A stretch of DNA of 24,782 nt, from positions 1 to 24,782 of IMG/VR virus record IMGVR_UViG_3300023697_000607; one strand, written 5' to 3'. Numbering within the stretch: the stretch's first letter is position 1; every line of letters starts with the position of its first letter. The DNA comes from a virus. The notes under the pieces were generated by a model. That model saw nothing but the letters and a program-made list of their open reading frames with translations. It was not told the DNA's origin and made no database searches. Of this stretch, positions 6,426 through 15,756 are shown in pieces. The position numbers and the translations under genes are program-made.

Positions 6426-8087
6426 TTAGAAAATGATTTGATTAGGAACGGCGCGGTAGTTACCTTGTCGATCTTGGTTAGCCCATCCATTAGGTGCGCC
6501 TGTAGTATAGACGCGCCCATCTGTTGTGAGCATGTGGTAGGCAATGTTACTTGGTGTAGTGCTACCCTGCCCAGTCACAGCAAAGTCTGCAATCGTCTTC
6601 TCTAGTAGCACGAAGCCTGTGTGTGGAAGGGAACTACCATCTGTAATGTCTGCACGGCCTGACTGTCCTGCATCGTTGACGCCCCAAATAACCATCTTGC
6701 CATCAGAGCGTAACGCCGCACAAGATGTACCGTAGCTGCCACCTTTACAGCGGAGCTTGGTGACATTGGTTAAATACGTACCACCAATGGTTGTCCATGT
6801 TGTATGGTCAGCACCACCACCAATACCATAACCATTGTAGCCTGAGTGTTTAACTGTGCCATCTTTCATCAAGACAATACTACGTGAGTAACCACCAGCA
6901 AACGTGTAACAGTCAGCGACACCAGTTAAGCATTTATATGGGAATAGTGCATTGGTTGGGCCAATGTCTGTACCGATAGCTGTTCCAGTTCCCCAACTTC
7001 CGTTCACTGTGCCGCTATCATCACCCCACATATAGAGGTCGCCGTTATCTAGTACCACAGCCACACGGCGGTAGTAGTCAGCAGGAATAGCAGAGTTTAC
7101 TGTTTCATTTGCACGGATGCACTTAACAGTATTACTTTCACCCCATGGCATAAATAAGCGTGGGAGCTGATCGTCAAGATTGAGCCCAGACAAATAGGCC
7201 TGTCCACATGTCCACATGCGGCCAGCAGTATCGAGGAAGTAGGTTGCTGGATAATACCCACCAGACAAATACATATCCTTGATTGGTGTTGTTGCAGTGA
7301 ACGGCACAAGTTTGGGTACAGTTGATGTGCCTGCATACCCAAGTGTGGAGTAGCGGTTAGTTGCACTCCATGCGTACACCTTACCAGTTGAATCAATACA
7401 AGCCGCTGTGCGATAGTCGTAGTAGCCCAAACCAAACACCATCTTCACAATCTTAGCAGATGCTGGAATATCACCAGTACCATTTAATTTGTAAGGTGTC
7501 GCTCGTTCTGCATTACTACCAGAGCAACCATTTGTGTTTGCACCTGTATGCCATAAGCCACCACTTGCATCAATAAAGAATGTACAGTCATAACCTGACT
7601 GCATATCTGTGATAGGTGGGGTGCCGGGAGGAAATGCAACTTGTGCAGGCATAATGCGGTTGATAGCTTGGCTACCTGAGCCTCCCTGTCCGTTATCTTG
7701 TGCGCCCCACATGCGTACAGCGCCTTCATTCATAATGGCACCCATGCCAAAACGGTGCCCTGTATACTCACCACCAATATCTGTGTTGATTAGTTTAGTA
7801 GCGATAGTGCCATTACGCTCGTTCATAAAGCGGAACTCAACACCACCATCGCCATTACTATGGAGTACCATGCCCCAGCTACCACCAACAGCCACGCCAC
7901 CTGTTAGGAGTTTACCCCCTAAAAGTGCGTCTTGTTGTCCAAGAGCAAATGGTTGTGGTGAGCCACCTTGGATTACAAAGGCTCCACCATCTTTAAAAAC
8001 CACGTCACGTTCTTTATACGCGAGGTTAGTAGAGTAGATACCGCGCCAACGATAGCCAAGGTCGTCAATATTTAACTGTACGTTCAC
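6426..8087 (-). CDS. RCC1-type beta-propeller protein 1, probable receptor-binding tail protein
   Basis: This 553-residue protein starts at a GTG overlapping the fibre stop codon (GTGA). Residues about 8-40 (GYRWRGIYSTNLAYKERDVV then FKDGGAFVIQGG) resemble the small W/Y-rich carbohydrate-binding fold found at the ends of phage tail proteins and chitinases. From about residue 60 to the end there are about eight RCC1/ATS1-like repeats of the form (a)xxLxxDGxVxxWGxNxxGQxG, for example IMNEGAVRMWGAQDNGQGG, FIDASGGLWHTGANTNG, LRSDGKMVIWGVNDAGQSG and LTTDGRVYTTG. RCC1 repeats fold as a beta-propeller and bind other macromolecules. Context (between fibre anchor and holin, paired with a similar gene) supports a surface-recognition role; that role is inferred. 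Confidence 0.85.
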   Translation of the reverse strand: MNVQLNIDDLGYRWRGIYSTNLAYKERDVVFKDGGAFVIQGGSPQPFALGQQDALLGGKLLTGGVAVGGSWGMVLHSNGDGGVEFRFMNERNGTIATKLINTDIGGEYTGHRFGMGAIMNEGAVRMWGAQDNGQGGSGSQAINRIMPAQVAFPPGTPPITDMQSGYDCTFFIDASGGLWHTGANTNGCSGSNAERATPYKLNGTGDIPASAKIVKMVFGLGYYDYRTAACIDSTGKVYAWSATNRYSTLGYAGTSTVPKLVPFTATTPIKDMYLSGGYYPATYFLDTAGRMWTCGQAYLSGLNLDDQLPRLFMPWGESNTVKCIRANETVNSAIPADYYRRVAVVLDNGDLYMWGDDSGTVNGSWGTGTAIGTDIGPTNALFPYKCLTGVADCYTFAGGYSRSIVLMKDGTVKHSGYNGYGIGGGADHTTWTTIGGTYLTNVTKLRCKGGSYGTSCAALRSDGKMVIWGVNDAGQSGRADITDGSSLPHTGFVLLEKTIADFAVTGQGSTTPSNIAYHMLTTDGRVYTTGAPNGWANQDRQGNYRAVPNQIIF

Positions 8088-8998
8088 AATGTCACCACCA
8101 AAGAATTGTTAATGATCGAGAACGTGATGTTCTCACTAAGTGTTGATGCCAAGTAATTGGAGGCTGTATAGTTATCTCGCCCACTTTCCAAGATTAACTC
8201 AGTGCCGTCTGCTGAAAGTTTGAAACCATAGAATGTAGGCTTAGCCGCAGATTCCACAAATTCATAACCTGACGCATCAGCTTTGACTTGCAAGAATTTC
8301 AGCGCAGCCCCTACAAGACTGGATGGCAGTCCGGCAGCAAGCAGTTTAGCAGTTGTCTGCGCCAACAAGTCTTGCATGGTCGAAGTGATAGCGGCACTGT
8401 CTGCTGCTAGTTCACTTAAGATTGCACTACCATCTGAGTTAATTGTAGCAATCTTCTCATCACCAATAGTGGTGAGTGTAGCAATCGCAGTTGTAGCAGT
8501 TGCTTCGGCCTCAGCAGCAGAAGCAGCAGACGCAACAGCGGCAGCTTCGGATGCACCCTTAGCAGCTTGTGCTTGGGTAATCGCGTTATTAGCTGCGTCA
8601 AGCGTGATTGTGATTGAGGTAGTGAGTTGCTTAACCACATCAGCATTAGATGCGTCAGCAGTCTCAGCGCCAATAAACACAGCCTGCTGTGCTACCTTGT
8701 CCAAGTTAGCCTCAGTTAATCGGCTACCTGTTGTGAAGTCAACCAGAGGCCCACCCTTAGGTGTGTCTCGGTAGATCACGATGTTCTTGCCTACAGGCAC
8801 AGGAACACCAATGTCGATTGTGAAATCTCCTACGAACATCGAAGGCAGAATTTCAAGGTCAACCCGTGCTAGTGTCTCAGCGTCTTCAAGATACGCCTTA
8901 ACATGGGTCTTATCCATGTAGCCACCAGAGAAGCTGAACTCGAACTGCGTGTTCGTACCATCACCGGGAACCCGATATGTCGCGTATAGCGTAGTCAT
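8084..8998 (-). CDS. Short tail fibre / fibre adaptor, T7 gp17 N-terminal type
   Basis: This 304-residue protein carries the N-terminal phage T7 tail-fibre attachment domain (about residues 1-115): YATYRVPGDGTNTQFEFSFS, YMDKTHVKAYLEDAETLARV, GKNIVIYRDTPKGGPLVDFT and GSRLTEANLDKVAQQAVFIG parallel the start of gp17 including LVDFTDGSILRAYDLN. An alanine-rich coiled coil follows (about 120-230), then a short C-terminal beta-rich end. T7 gp17 is 553 residues, so the receptor-binding C-terminal part is missing or tiny. The stop overlaps the start of an RCC1 protein (GTGA), suggesting that this protein is the anchor and the two downstream proteins supply binding. Ribosome binding site GGAG, preceded by a promoter-like motif. 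Confidence 0.92.
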   Translation of the reverse strand: MTTLYATYRVPGDGTNTQFEFSFSGGYMDKTHVKAYLEDAETLARVDLEILPSMFVGDFTIDIGVPVPVGKNIVIYRDTPKGGPLVDFTTGSRLTEANLDKVAQQAVFIGAETADASNADVVKQLTTSITITLDAANNAITQAQAAKGASEAAAVASAASAAEAEATATTAIATLTTIGDEKIATINSDGSAILSELAADSAAITSTMQDLLAQTTAKLLAAGLPSSLVGAALKFLQVKADASGYEFVESAAKPTFYGFKLSADGTELILESGRDNYTASNYLASTLSENITFSIINNSLVVTL

Positions 8999-9015
8999 AC
9001 GTTCTCCAAAAATTA

Positions 9016-9038
9016 TTGCGTTATATGGATGCGGGGCC
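9016..9038 (-). promoter_or_regulatory. Candidate phage RNA polymerase late promoter upstream of tail fibre gene
   Basis: The minus strand reads GGCCCCGCATCCATATA then ACGCAA with proposed +1 A at 9021. It shares ATCCATATAACG, and a GGC five bases upstream of it, with the capsid-gene copy: 15 of 20 aligned positions are identical. It lies in the 55-base gap before the fibre gene, the position of T7 phi17, and leaves a 23-base leader containing GGAGAA. The motif is seen; the function is inferred. Confidence 0.55.
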
Positions 9039-9047
9039 GTAGTCCCG
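9032..9047 (-). other. Short hairpin after the gp16-like gene
   Basis: The minus strand CGGGAC-TACG-GCCCCG folds into a six-position stem with one A-C mismatch and a c(UACG)g-type tetraloop. It starts seven bases after the stop codon and runs into the promoter-like motif at 9021. There is no T-run directly after it, so it is not called a terminator; it may protect the 3' end of the upstream message. Confidence 0.4.
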
Positions 9048-9053
9048 TTACCA

Positions 9054-12000
9054 TTAGTCTTCTTTCAAAGCGTTGACACCAATCATTAACATTGGCGTGT
9101 TCGCACCGGGCAGCAGCTTCGCAATCTTGTGCGCATCAGGGTCTTGTGCTGTCTTGTAAATGTCGTCTAAGTAACCAGCGGCAGGAATGAACTTGCCAAC
9201 CAATCCCTTAGCTGCACCTTGACGGCCACCTGTCTGCTCAAAGTCAAGCACTGGGCCAAGCAGGTCAATGAGTTCACCAGCAAAGCCGGATGAGCCCACG
9301 TAGTTCAGCGAAGCGCGTGCGATCTGCATTGGGTCAAGCATCTTGTCCAAGTATGCCTCACGATCAGGACGGCCCACCGCTTGCATAGCAATGCGAGCCA
9401 TGTAGATCGGGGCCACAAAGGCCATAGAGCCCGCTAAAATGCCGAGGGCACCCGCTACCCCATGGTTGAGTTTATTGCGGCCCCACTGCTTCTCCAATGC
9501 GACGAGAGGGAAGTTGCGGAACTGGGTCAACAAGCGGCCCATGTCACTGTGTGTCCACTTACCCACCTCACCAATGAATGAACCTTGGATGATCTGGTGT
9601 GTACCACGGCGCACAGCAGTGATGAACTCATCAGCAGCGTCACCATGTGTAGCCTTGGTAATGTCGAACTGTGCCACGTTTCCGTTAGCGTCCCACTTCA
9701 CCATGGTGTCAAGGTCACTGCGGAACTTCTCAACCAGTGATTGAGTGAAGCCCATGTCAGCGAGCGCCTTGTCGTTGCCACCATCACGGATATACTTCAA
9801 TGCCTTGCTCGTGATCTGCTCTGCCATGCCGCGCACTTGCGTAGCTTGGATCATGCGGTGCATGCTGAGGGAGCCCACCATGTGTGAGCCAGTACGCAGC
9901 GCACGGTCAAACCATGTCACTGAGCTGTGGCCGTAACTTGCGTGCACGTTCTCAGGGTTATCGTAGGCCGTAACCATCTTGTACCCATCCATGCCCCACT
10001 CACCACCACCGCCCCACTGCTCCATGCTGGAGAGCAAGCCATTGACTTTCTCCCCACGCGCCATTGCACTCACCTCAGCGCGGAGACGTGGCATGTCAGC
10101 AATAGACTCTAGGGTGTTCTTCACACCCACAGCCCACACACCATTAAGCGATTCACCAAGCTGCGGCCAGCCCATGCCACCGAGGCGGGTCATGGATGTG
10201 GCGGTCAGCAAACGATCAAGTGCTTTGCTCTTGGCTGAACCAAACGGACGGCCTAAGAACTCAGCAGCAGTTTGATCGAACGCTTCCATAGCGCGGTTAT
10301 CTGCCTGTGCTCCACCGCCGTGCATCAAAGCACTGCGAAGCAACGTCAAGCCCTGTGCGCCCATCACACCATTCTGTGACAAGGCCACTTCACCAGACAC
10401 ACGGCGTGCGTAGTTACGCAGCAATGACAACTGGTCAGTGTTGAACAGCTCCATCAGCGTGGTCTTGCTACCATCAGCCTTGGTGAACTCTTGTGTCAAG
10501 TTCAAGTGCAAGCGCTTCTTAGTGTGACTTGCACCACCAGCAGCGTAGCGCCCCATGGCAGCGGCTACTTCTTCCTTGTTCATGCCCATAGCCTCAAGCG
10601 CACCGCGCACCATATCCGCAGCAGCGGGGTTGTGCACGTTGGCAGGAATCTCGTGACCACCGCGAGCGTTGATACGAGCGTGCCCAATGTAGGAGCGTGC
10701 AAGTTCCTGTGAGAACTCAGTGCTGAATCCTTCAATATCTTGGAACTGGTTGCTCAACACCTCAGTGAACATGCGCTGCTCATCAAGTGTCAGAGTTTGC
10801 AAACGCTCAGCAGCAAGCACGTGTGGCATGTAGCCACGTGAAGTCTCAGGCAAGCGTGCCCAACCCACCGTCTTCGCATTAACCTGTGCGAGGCGCATGC
10901 GTTCATACGAGCGCTCCAATGAGTCAGCAGCCTGCTTAACCAGTGCATGAGAAGTTGTCTCCTCGTCACGTAGGCGAGCGTCCTGCTCCATTGCTACCTC
11001 ACGATTGAAGCGGTTGCGCATCTCAGGATCGAAGTGGTCTTTCAATGCGCCACCACCATGCTCTTGTCGCCAAGCAGCATACATATTGTCGTACTCAAGC
11101 AGAGCGTTACCAATGAAGCTACGCTCGTGCAAGTCCTTCGCAATCGCGGCAGTGCGGCGACGACCACTTGCACCTGTTGCGTTCTCCAGCAGTGTGCCAG
11201 CAATCATGCGTGCAACTGGGTTATCACTCGATGCAAGTAGTGTAGCAGGCAACGCCACGTTGAATGTGTCATTGTTACCGATGAGGTTCTTTAACGCTTC
11301 AACATCAGTAGGGTTCTCAGCATTCCACTGTTCAGCCTTGATGTAAATGTCGCGCACGGCTTTGTACTCTGCACGTTCGCGGGGTGTACCCTGTGGCATC
11401 AAGTCAAGGCCATACTTCTGGCTAATGTCATGTTGCAGTGTACCGATCTCGCCTGTATCACGAGCAACACCGGGACGACCTTCACCAGCAGCAACCTTAG
11501 CACGCACGCTCTCAAAGAAATCTTCAAAGCGTGGATCAGCACCAAGTAGGCCACGGTCAGCAGCGCGTGTAAACAACTCAAGCAAGCGCTTGTAGAGCGC
11601 CTTAGCACTGTCAACGATCTGTTGTGACCAATTAACATCTTTGCCTTTGCCAACACCCAATGCGCCAGCCTCAGCGTACTTAGCAAACTGCTCAGCCGTA
11701 ATCTCCTCAAAGCCCAACCAGTAGTCATCCACATACGATGTGTCACCCATGTTGCGCTTGAGCATGCCCTCACGCAAGGACACGTTGCCGTCAGTGAACG
11801 CGAGTTTCTCTTGACGTGCAATAGGGCTGCGCATGGAGAGCGCCGAGCCAGCCTTGCCCTTTGTGTTAGCGAGCGTGGAGAAGTCCTCAAACATCTTGAG
11901 CACGCCAGCCTGAATCTCAGGTGACGCATTCTTGAAGTGAGCAACCTTAATAGCATGGCCCAGCTCATGCACCAACGTGGTAGGAGCAGCATCACCCAAG

Positions 12001-13421
12001 CGTTTGTTCACTTGGATGGTGATAACGTCCGTGCTCTTATTGGTTGCCATCTGACCATTGAGTGCATCATTACCATCAACACCTGCAATGATGACCTTGC
12101 GTCCCGGCAGCATGTCGCGCACAATAGGTAGTGTGCTTTTATGCAGGGCTTGGAAGAATGGATCAGCAGCGATACTTGGTGCAAGATGCGTACCGGGTGT
12201 GATACCCTTCAAGAAGGTATCATCAATCGTTGGATCAATTCCAGCAAAGCTCTTGCCGCTGTAGCCCTTCATGTCAGCGAGTGCACTACCGTCCTTGTTC
12301 TGTTGACGTACACTGTCAATGGTGAAGTCATCCTCAACGATGGGAGCTTCATCAATGTTATGCGCGGGCAGGCGGTCAATCTCAGCAGCCGTACTCATGT
12401 GAGTGGTACGAATCTTTTGCATGTCCTCAGCTTCAAGGCGCTTCATCTCTTTGCGTTGAACCTCAACAGGCGCATCCACACCCACGTTCTTCTGAGCACG
12501 CTCAGCAAGATTCATGTTAGCAGCAAACACTTGCTTGTGCACGTTAGCTGCAAACGCAGCTTGTGCTTGCTTGTAGACGAATGGCCCAGTCACAGCAGAG
12601 AGCGCTGCGCCCTGTGCAATGGCGATACCGTAGTCAGCGACTGAGCGATGCTCACCAGCAAGGTCAAGGGCAGCTTCATACGCTACGTTGCCAAGCACGT
12701 TCTCACCAATGTTAGAGACGACAGCGAGGCCGGGGCGTGCTTGCAGTGCAAAGCGTGCAGCGCCGTAGCCTGCCGCCCCAACCATCTTTGCTGCACCGTA
12801 GCCTGCAATGTAGTTGGTAGGGTCGAGCAAGCCCGCTGCCAGACCTGCCGTCAAGCGGCCACCCATGCTTGCATTAGAGAGTGTCGCGTTGTCTGTGCGC
12901 TCTGTGCGAATGCGCTCTACGCGATGGTCGTAGTCAGCTTGGCTCTCAGCATCCATCAGGGACTCTTGCTCGTGCTGACTAAAGCCACCCATATACTCAG
13001 GCCACTTGCGGTTACGCTCGTCGATCCATGCTGGGTCAGCTTTGAAATCTTTGGAGAAGTTACGCTCCAGCAGTGCAACCGTTGGTGCCATTGTCTGACG
13101 GTAGGTTGCACCGAATGTTGTGTCAGTCTGCCACGGCAAGCCGAAGCTCTGCTCCTCCTTGCGGAGTTGCGTTGCCTCGTTTGCTCGTTGTACAAGCTCA
13201 GTGCCTGCACCGATAATGGCATTGTCAGTAACGTCACCAGTCGCGTACTTATCACTTGTAGTTGGTGCAGTGCGCAAAGGCTTCTTGCCCTTCTTCGGGC
13301 GAGTGCCACCAACTGTGTCGTAGATAGAAGCAGCCGCTGGGCCGCCGACTGGTGTGGACTGAATAGTGGGAGTTCCACCTGTCACGCTGTCGTTAGGGCT
13401 TGCGCCCACTAAATCATCCAT
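9054..13421 (-). CDS. Internal virion protein D, T7 gp16-like, with HELGH zinc-protease motif and no transglycosylase domain
   Basis: This is the largest gene, 1455 residues (T7 gp16 is 1318). Two regions match gp16 closely by eye. Around residues 160-205, DYDHRVERIRTERTDNATLS then GGRLTAGLAAGLLDPTNYIA parallels NLDDLIKLANENFENDSRAA then LGAKLSAGIIGAGVDPLSYVP. In the last 170 residues, MGRLLTQFRNFPLVALEKQW and then REAYLDKMLDPMQIARASLN parallel LGKMVMQFKSFTIKSLNSKF and KEYLERALDPTMIAHAALS. That part includes a hydrophobic stretch at about 1323-1350. The T7 N-terminal transglycosylase (ESRF...GMMQF) is missing; the first 60 residues look disordered. Residues 485-489 are HELGH, a zincin HExxH motif, followed at 572-577 by EEITAE, a possible third-ligand segment. 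Inference: the ejected core protein uses a peptidase-like rather than a glycan-cleaving domain. Confidence 0.9.
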   Translation of the reverse strand: MDDLVGASPNDSVTGGTPTIQSTPVGGPAAASIYDTVGGTRPKKGKKPLRTAPTTSDKYATGDVTDNAIIGAGTELVQRANEATQLRKEEQSFGLPWQTDTTFGATYRQTMAPTVALLERNFSKDFKADPAWIDERNRKWPEYMGGFSQHEQESLMDAESQADYDHRVERIRTERTDNATLSNASMGGRLTAGLAAGLLDPTNYIAGYGAAKMVGAAGYGAARFALQARPGLAVVSNIGENVLGNVAYEAALDLAGEHRSVADYGIAIAQGAALSAVTGPFVYKQAQAAFAANVHKQVFAANMNLAERAQKNVGVDAPVEVQRKEMKRLEAEDMQKIRTTHMSTAAEIDRLPAHNIDEAPIVEDDFTIDSVRQQNKDGSALADMKGYSGKSFAGIDPTIDDTFLKGITPGTHLAPSIAADPFFQALHKSTLPIVRDMLPGRKVIIAGVDGNDALNGQMATNKSTDVITIQVNKRLGDAAPTTLVHELGHAIKVAHFKNASPEIQAGVLKMFEDFSTLANTKGKAGSALSMRSPIARQEKLAFTDGNVSLREGMLKRNMGDTSYVDDYWLGFEEITAEQFAKYAEAGALGVGKGKDVNWSQQIVDSAKALYKRLLELFTRAADRGLLGADPRFEDFFESVRAKVAAGEGRPGVARDTGEIGTLQHDISQKYGLDLMPQGTPRERAEYKAVRDIYIKAEQWNAENPTDVEALKNLIGNNDTFNVALPATLLASSDNPVARMIAGTLLENATGASGRRRTAAIAKDLHERSFIGNALLEYDNMYAAWRQEHGGGALKDHFDPEMRNRFNREVAMEQDARLRDEETTSHALVKQAADSLERSYERMRLAQVNAKTVGWARLPETSRGYMPHVLAAERLQTLTLDEQRMFTEVLSNQFQDIEGFSTEFSQELARSYIGHARINARGGHEIPANVHNPAAADMVRGALEAMGMNKEEVAAAMGRYAAGGASHTKKRLHLNLTQEFTKADGSKTTLMELFNTDQLSLLRNYARRVSGEVALSQNGVMGAQGLTLLRSALMHGGGAQADNRAMEAFDQTAAEFLGRPFGSAKSKALDRLLTATSMTRLGGMGWPQLGESLNGVWAVGVKNTLESIADMPRLRAEVSAMARGEKVNGLLSSMEQWGGGGEWGMDGYKMVTAYDNPENVHASYGHSSVTWFDRALRTGSHMVGSLSMHRMIQATQVRGMAEQITSKALKYIRDGGNDKALADMGFTQSLVEKFRSDLDTMVKWDANGNVAQFDITKATHGDAADEFITAVRRGTHQIIQGSFIGEVGKWTHSDMGRLLTQFRNFPLVALEKQWGRNKLNHGVAGALGILAGSMAFVAPIYMARIAMQAVGRPDREAYLDKMLDPMQIARASLNYVGSSGFAGELIDLLGPVLDFEQTGGRQGAAKGLVGKFIPAAGYLDDIYKTAQDPDAHKIAKLLPGANTPMLMIGVNALKED

Positions 13422-13422
13422 G

Positions 13423-15747
13423 TTATTTCACTTTCTGTTGTTTACGATACGCAGCCCATTCAGCCTCTGTAGCGTAGATGCTAGGCATCTGGTCTACGGG
13501 GCGTGCTGGAGCAGCGCCTGCACGGAATGCAGGATAAGCGGCAGGGCCAGCTTTAGGAATTGCGCGTTCGTGTACTTGACGAATATCGCGTGAGCTAAAC
13601 ACAATGGGTTTCTCACTACCGTCTTCGGCAATAGGGTAGTAGGTGAACTGCGCCTGACCATCACGGTCATGGCCGCGCAGCAGCGTGTACTTCTGTGGGG
13701 ATGCACCAGCGCGTTCGGCCAGCTCTTTCATCAGCGTAGTCATCGCATCTGAAATCTGTCCTTGATCCATGTACGCATCACCACGCTCATTGGCAAAGTA
13801 GGAGGTGAGTGGTTTCTGGTCACGGCCATTGTGCCATGCGTGTCCACCGACAATCTCAAGGCCTGCTGCCTTTGCTTTCTCGAACGACTTGTTGAGCAAC
13901 TGCTCACCAGATAGCACGTCCTTGTCCTCAGCGTAGCGCTGTTGAACGGCGTTCTTAATCACAGCCAAGCTGGAATCTGTAAAGCCGCCACCGCGCCCTC
14001 CGACGAACCAGCCAGCAAACATGCTTGGCCCTTTCTTCTCGACGTACTTGGCAATCTCAGCCTTCTCATCCTTGTTCACTGAGGCAACTTTGTTGCGTCC
14101 CTTGTTAGTTGCCTGCCATGCTTGTTCAGCCAGCGACAAACCATCAGGAATCAACTTACCCTCATTGTCAAAGATTTGACGACCACCAAGCCCACGATGG
14201 AACTCAGCCATGCGCTTGTCTGATTCACCGAAGTAGCGTGCTTGTGCAGCAGCACCACCGGGAGTATCTTCCATGCGCTTCCAAATGTCATACGCTTTGA
14301 TTAGGTTTGCATTAGCCGCATCACCCACGCTATTGACCAACGACTGCACTGTGTTGAACACGTAGTCGTTACGGTACCCAGCAGGTGCGTTAATTGTGAG
14401 CATACGGTTTGCAACGTCAGGGCTTGTGAGTGCAAGCGATTTCCACTGCTCGTGAAAGACGTTCTTCAACAGCGCAGCTTCTTTACCACCCATCTCTTGA
14501 ATCGCCATCGCTCCACCCTTGTGCACTTCACCCAAGATAGCGATACCTGCATTCTGCGTGTCGGCCATGCTTGCAGCATTACTTGCAGCAGCACGCTGTG
14601 AACGAACAACGGCTGACATAGCAGCGCGTTCATCAGCAACGTAATCACCCTTGCGCATGAGCGGTGCAGAGTTACCAGACTTCGCACGGTACTCAGCGTT
14701 CAGCTCATCGTAGCGCTTGTGCACTGTCTTTGCAGAGATGACACCGTTCTGTGCGTCCTCTTTGATTTGCGAGATGCGGTCACTGTACTCGATAGCAGCC
14801 TCAGCCGCATGATGAGTTTCGTAACGATTCACCAAACCTTCGACAGCGAGGCGCTTCTCTGGGTTCATGCGAGATAGCACACCAGCTTCACGGAAAGCAG
14901 CAACGCCATGGAAGTTGCCCTTCTCTGCCATCAGCCCCATGGACGTGGCAAGGTCTTTCTCCCATGACTCTGGGTCAGCGCCCATTGTCGGTGTGCTCAC
15001 TGCCAACAACGCATCCTTGCGCTGCTGGATTTCTTCCGGCGTATAAATTCCGGGAGTTGTTGTCTGTGCAAGGTTGAGCAGTGAGCCCTGCGTAACGATA
15101 GCATCGACACGTTGACGGCTTACCGTCTCCTGCTGCCACTTGTAGTGCTCTTTCGTTTGACGCTTGATGAGCTGTGGAGCGAATGACATGACACGCGCCT
15201 GCAATGCAGCATCAGTATCAGCATCGCCAGTTGACAGCGACTTCATTGACTCAGCCAGCATTCCGGGGATTGCCTCAGGCTTGTGCGTGCGGAGCTTCTC
15301 CATCTCCTGCTCTTGCTTAGCTGCCCAGCTACCAGCGGTAGTCTCTACAGTGTAAGCGCGTGCACCTTCAACGAGTGGCCCATCGCCATAAATCTTTGTG
15401 TACCACGGTTGCGTGTTCACAATGTCGGACATTGCCTCACCAGAAGCTGCCTTCTGCATACCAGTGAGGTACTGCTTCTCGCGCATCTTCTTCATGTGCG
15501 GTGCCATAATGTCTTCACCAACTTTGGTGAGCATCTGCAATGTACGATCAGCACCAGCAGCGTCGATGCCCGGTGCCTGTGTTGTCAGGCCCGGTGCGAC
15601 ACTACCAGACATACCCATCTGTACAGGCACTGCTTGGCCCGCTACACCGGGGCTTGTTCGGACTGCATCAGGTGGAACGAACGTGAACGTACTAGGCCCA
15701 CGCTCCTCTCCACCTTGTCCTTTTTCAGAATAACCAGCCCATACCAT
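13423..15747 (-). CDS. Internal virion protein C, T7 gp15-like
   Basis: This 774-residue protein (T7 gp15 is 747) lies between the gp14-like and gp16-like genes. In T7, gp15 is a ring of the internal core that is ejected and spans the periplasm. The sequence is almost wholly alpha-helical in character, with no signal peptide or membrane segment. There is a disordered Pro/Gly-rich N-terminus (about 1-65), then helices through about residue 600 (HKPEAIPGMLAESMKSLSTG, RVDAIVTQGSLLNLAQTT). A globular C-terminal part has YTLLRGHDRDGQAQFTYYPI, and the Pro/Ala tail ends WAAYRKQQKVK. The strong ribosome binding site AAGGAG lies seven bases before the ATG. It ends just ahead of the gp16-like start (TAACATG). 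Confidence 0.88.
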   Translation of the reverse strand: MVWAGYSEKGQGGEERGPSTFTFVPPDAVRTSPGVAGQAVPVQMGMSGSVAPGLTTQAPGIDAAGADRTLQMLTKVGEDIMAPHMKKMREKQYLTGMQKAASGEAMSDIVNTQPWYTKIYGDGPLVEGARAYTVETTAGSWAAKQEQEMEKLRTHKPEAIPGMLAESMKSLSTGDADTDAALQARVMSFAPQLIKRQTKEHYKWQQETVSRQRVDAIVTQGSLLNLAQTTTPGIYTPEEIQQRKDALLAVSTPTMGADPESWEKDLATSMGLMAEKGNFHGVAAFREAGVLSRMNPEKRLAVEGLVNRYETHHAAEAAIEYSDRISQIKEDAQNGVISAKTVHKRYDELNAEYRAKSGNSAPLMRKGDYVADERAAMSAVVRSQRAAASNAASMADTQNAGIAILGEVHKGGAMAIQEMGGKEAALLKNVFHEQWKSLALTSPDVANRMLTINAPAGYRNDYVFNTVQSLVNSVGDAANANLIKAYDIWKRMEDTPGGAAAQARYFGESDKRMAEFHRGLGGRQIFDNEGKLIPDGLSLAEQAWQATNKGRNKVASVNKDEKAEIAKYVEKKGPSMFAGWFVGGRGGGFTDSSLAVIKNAVQQRYAEDKDVLSGEQLLNKSFEKAKAAGLEIVGGHAWHNGRDQKPLTSYFANERGDAYMDQGQISDAMTTLMKELAERAGASPQKYTLLRGHDRDGQAQFTYYPIAEDGSEKPIVFSSRDIRQVHERAIPKAGPAAYPAFRAGAAPARPVDQMPSIYATEAEWAAYRKQQKVK

Positions 15748-15756
15748 AGGGACTCC

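Noticed and set aside
6931-6945. CCCATATAAATG as a sixth promoter-like site
   Set aside because: It lacks the TCCATATA(A/G)C core and encodes Pro-Tyr-Lys inside a propeller gene.
9032-9047. Hairpin after the gp16-like gene as a terminator
   Set aside because: There is no T-run immediately after the stem; the nearest T-rich stretch is about 20 bases downstream, beyond the promoter-like motif.
12648-13412. A 254-codon plus-strand frame opposite the gp16-like gene
   Set aside because: It is Cys-rich and low in order, antisense to well-supported coding sequence, and has no ribosome binding site.
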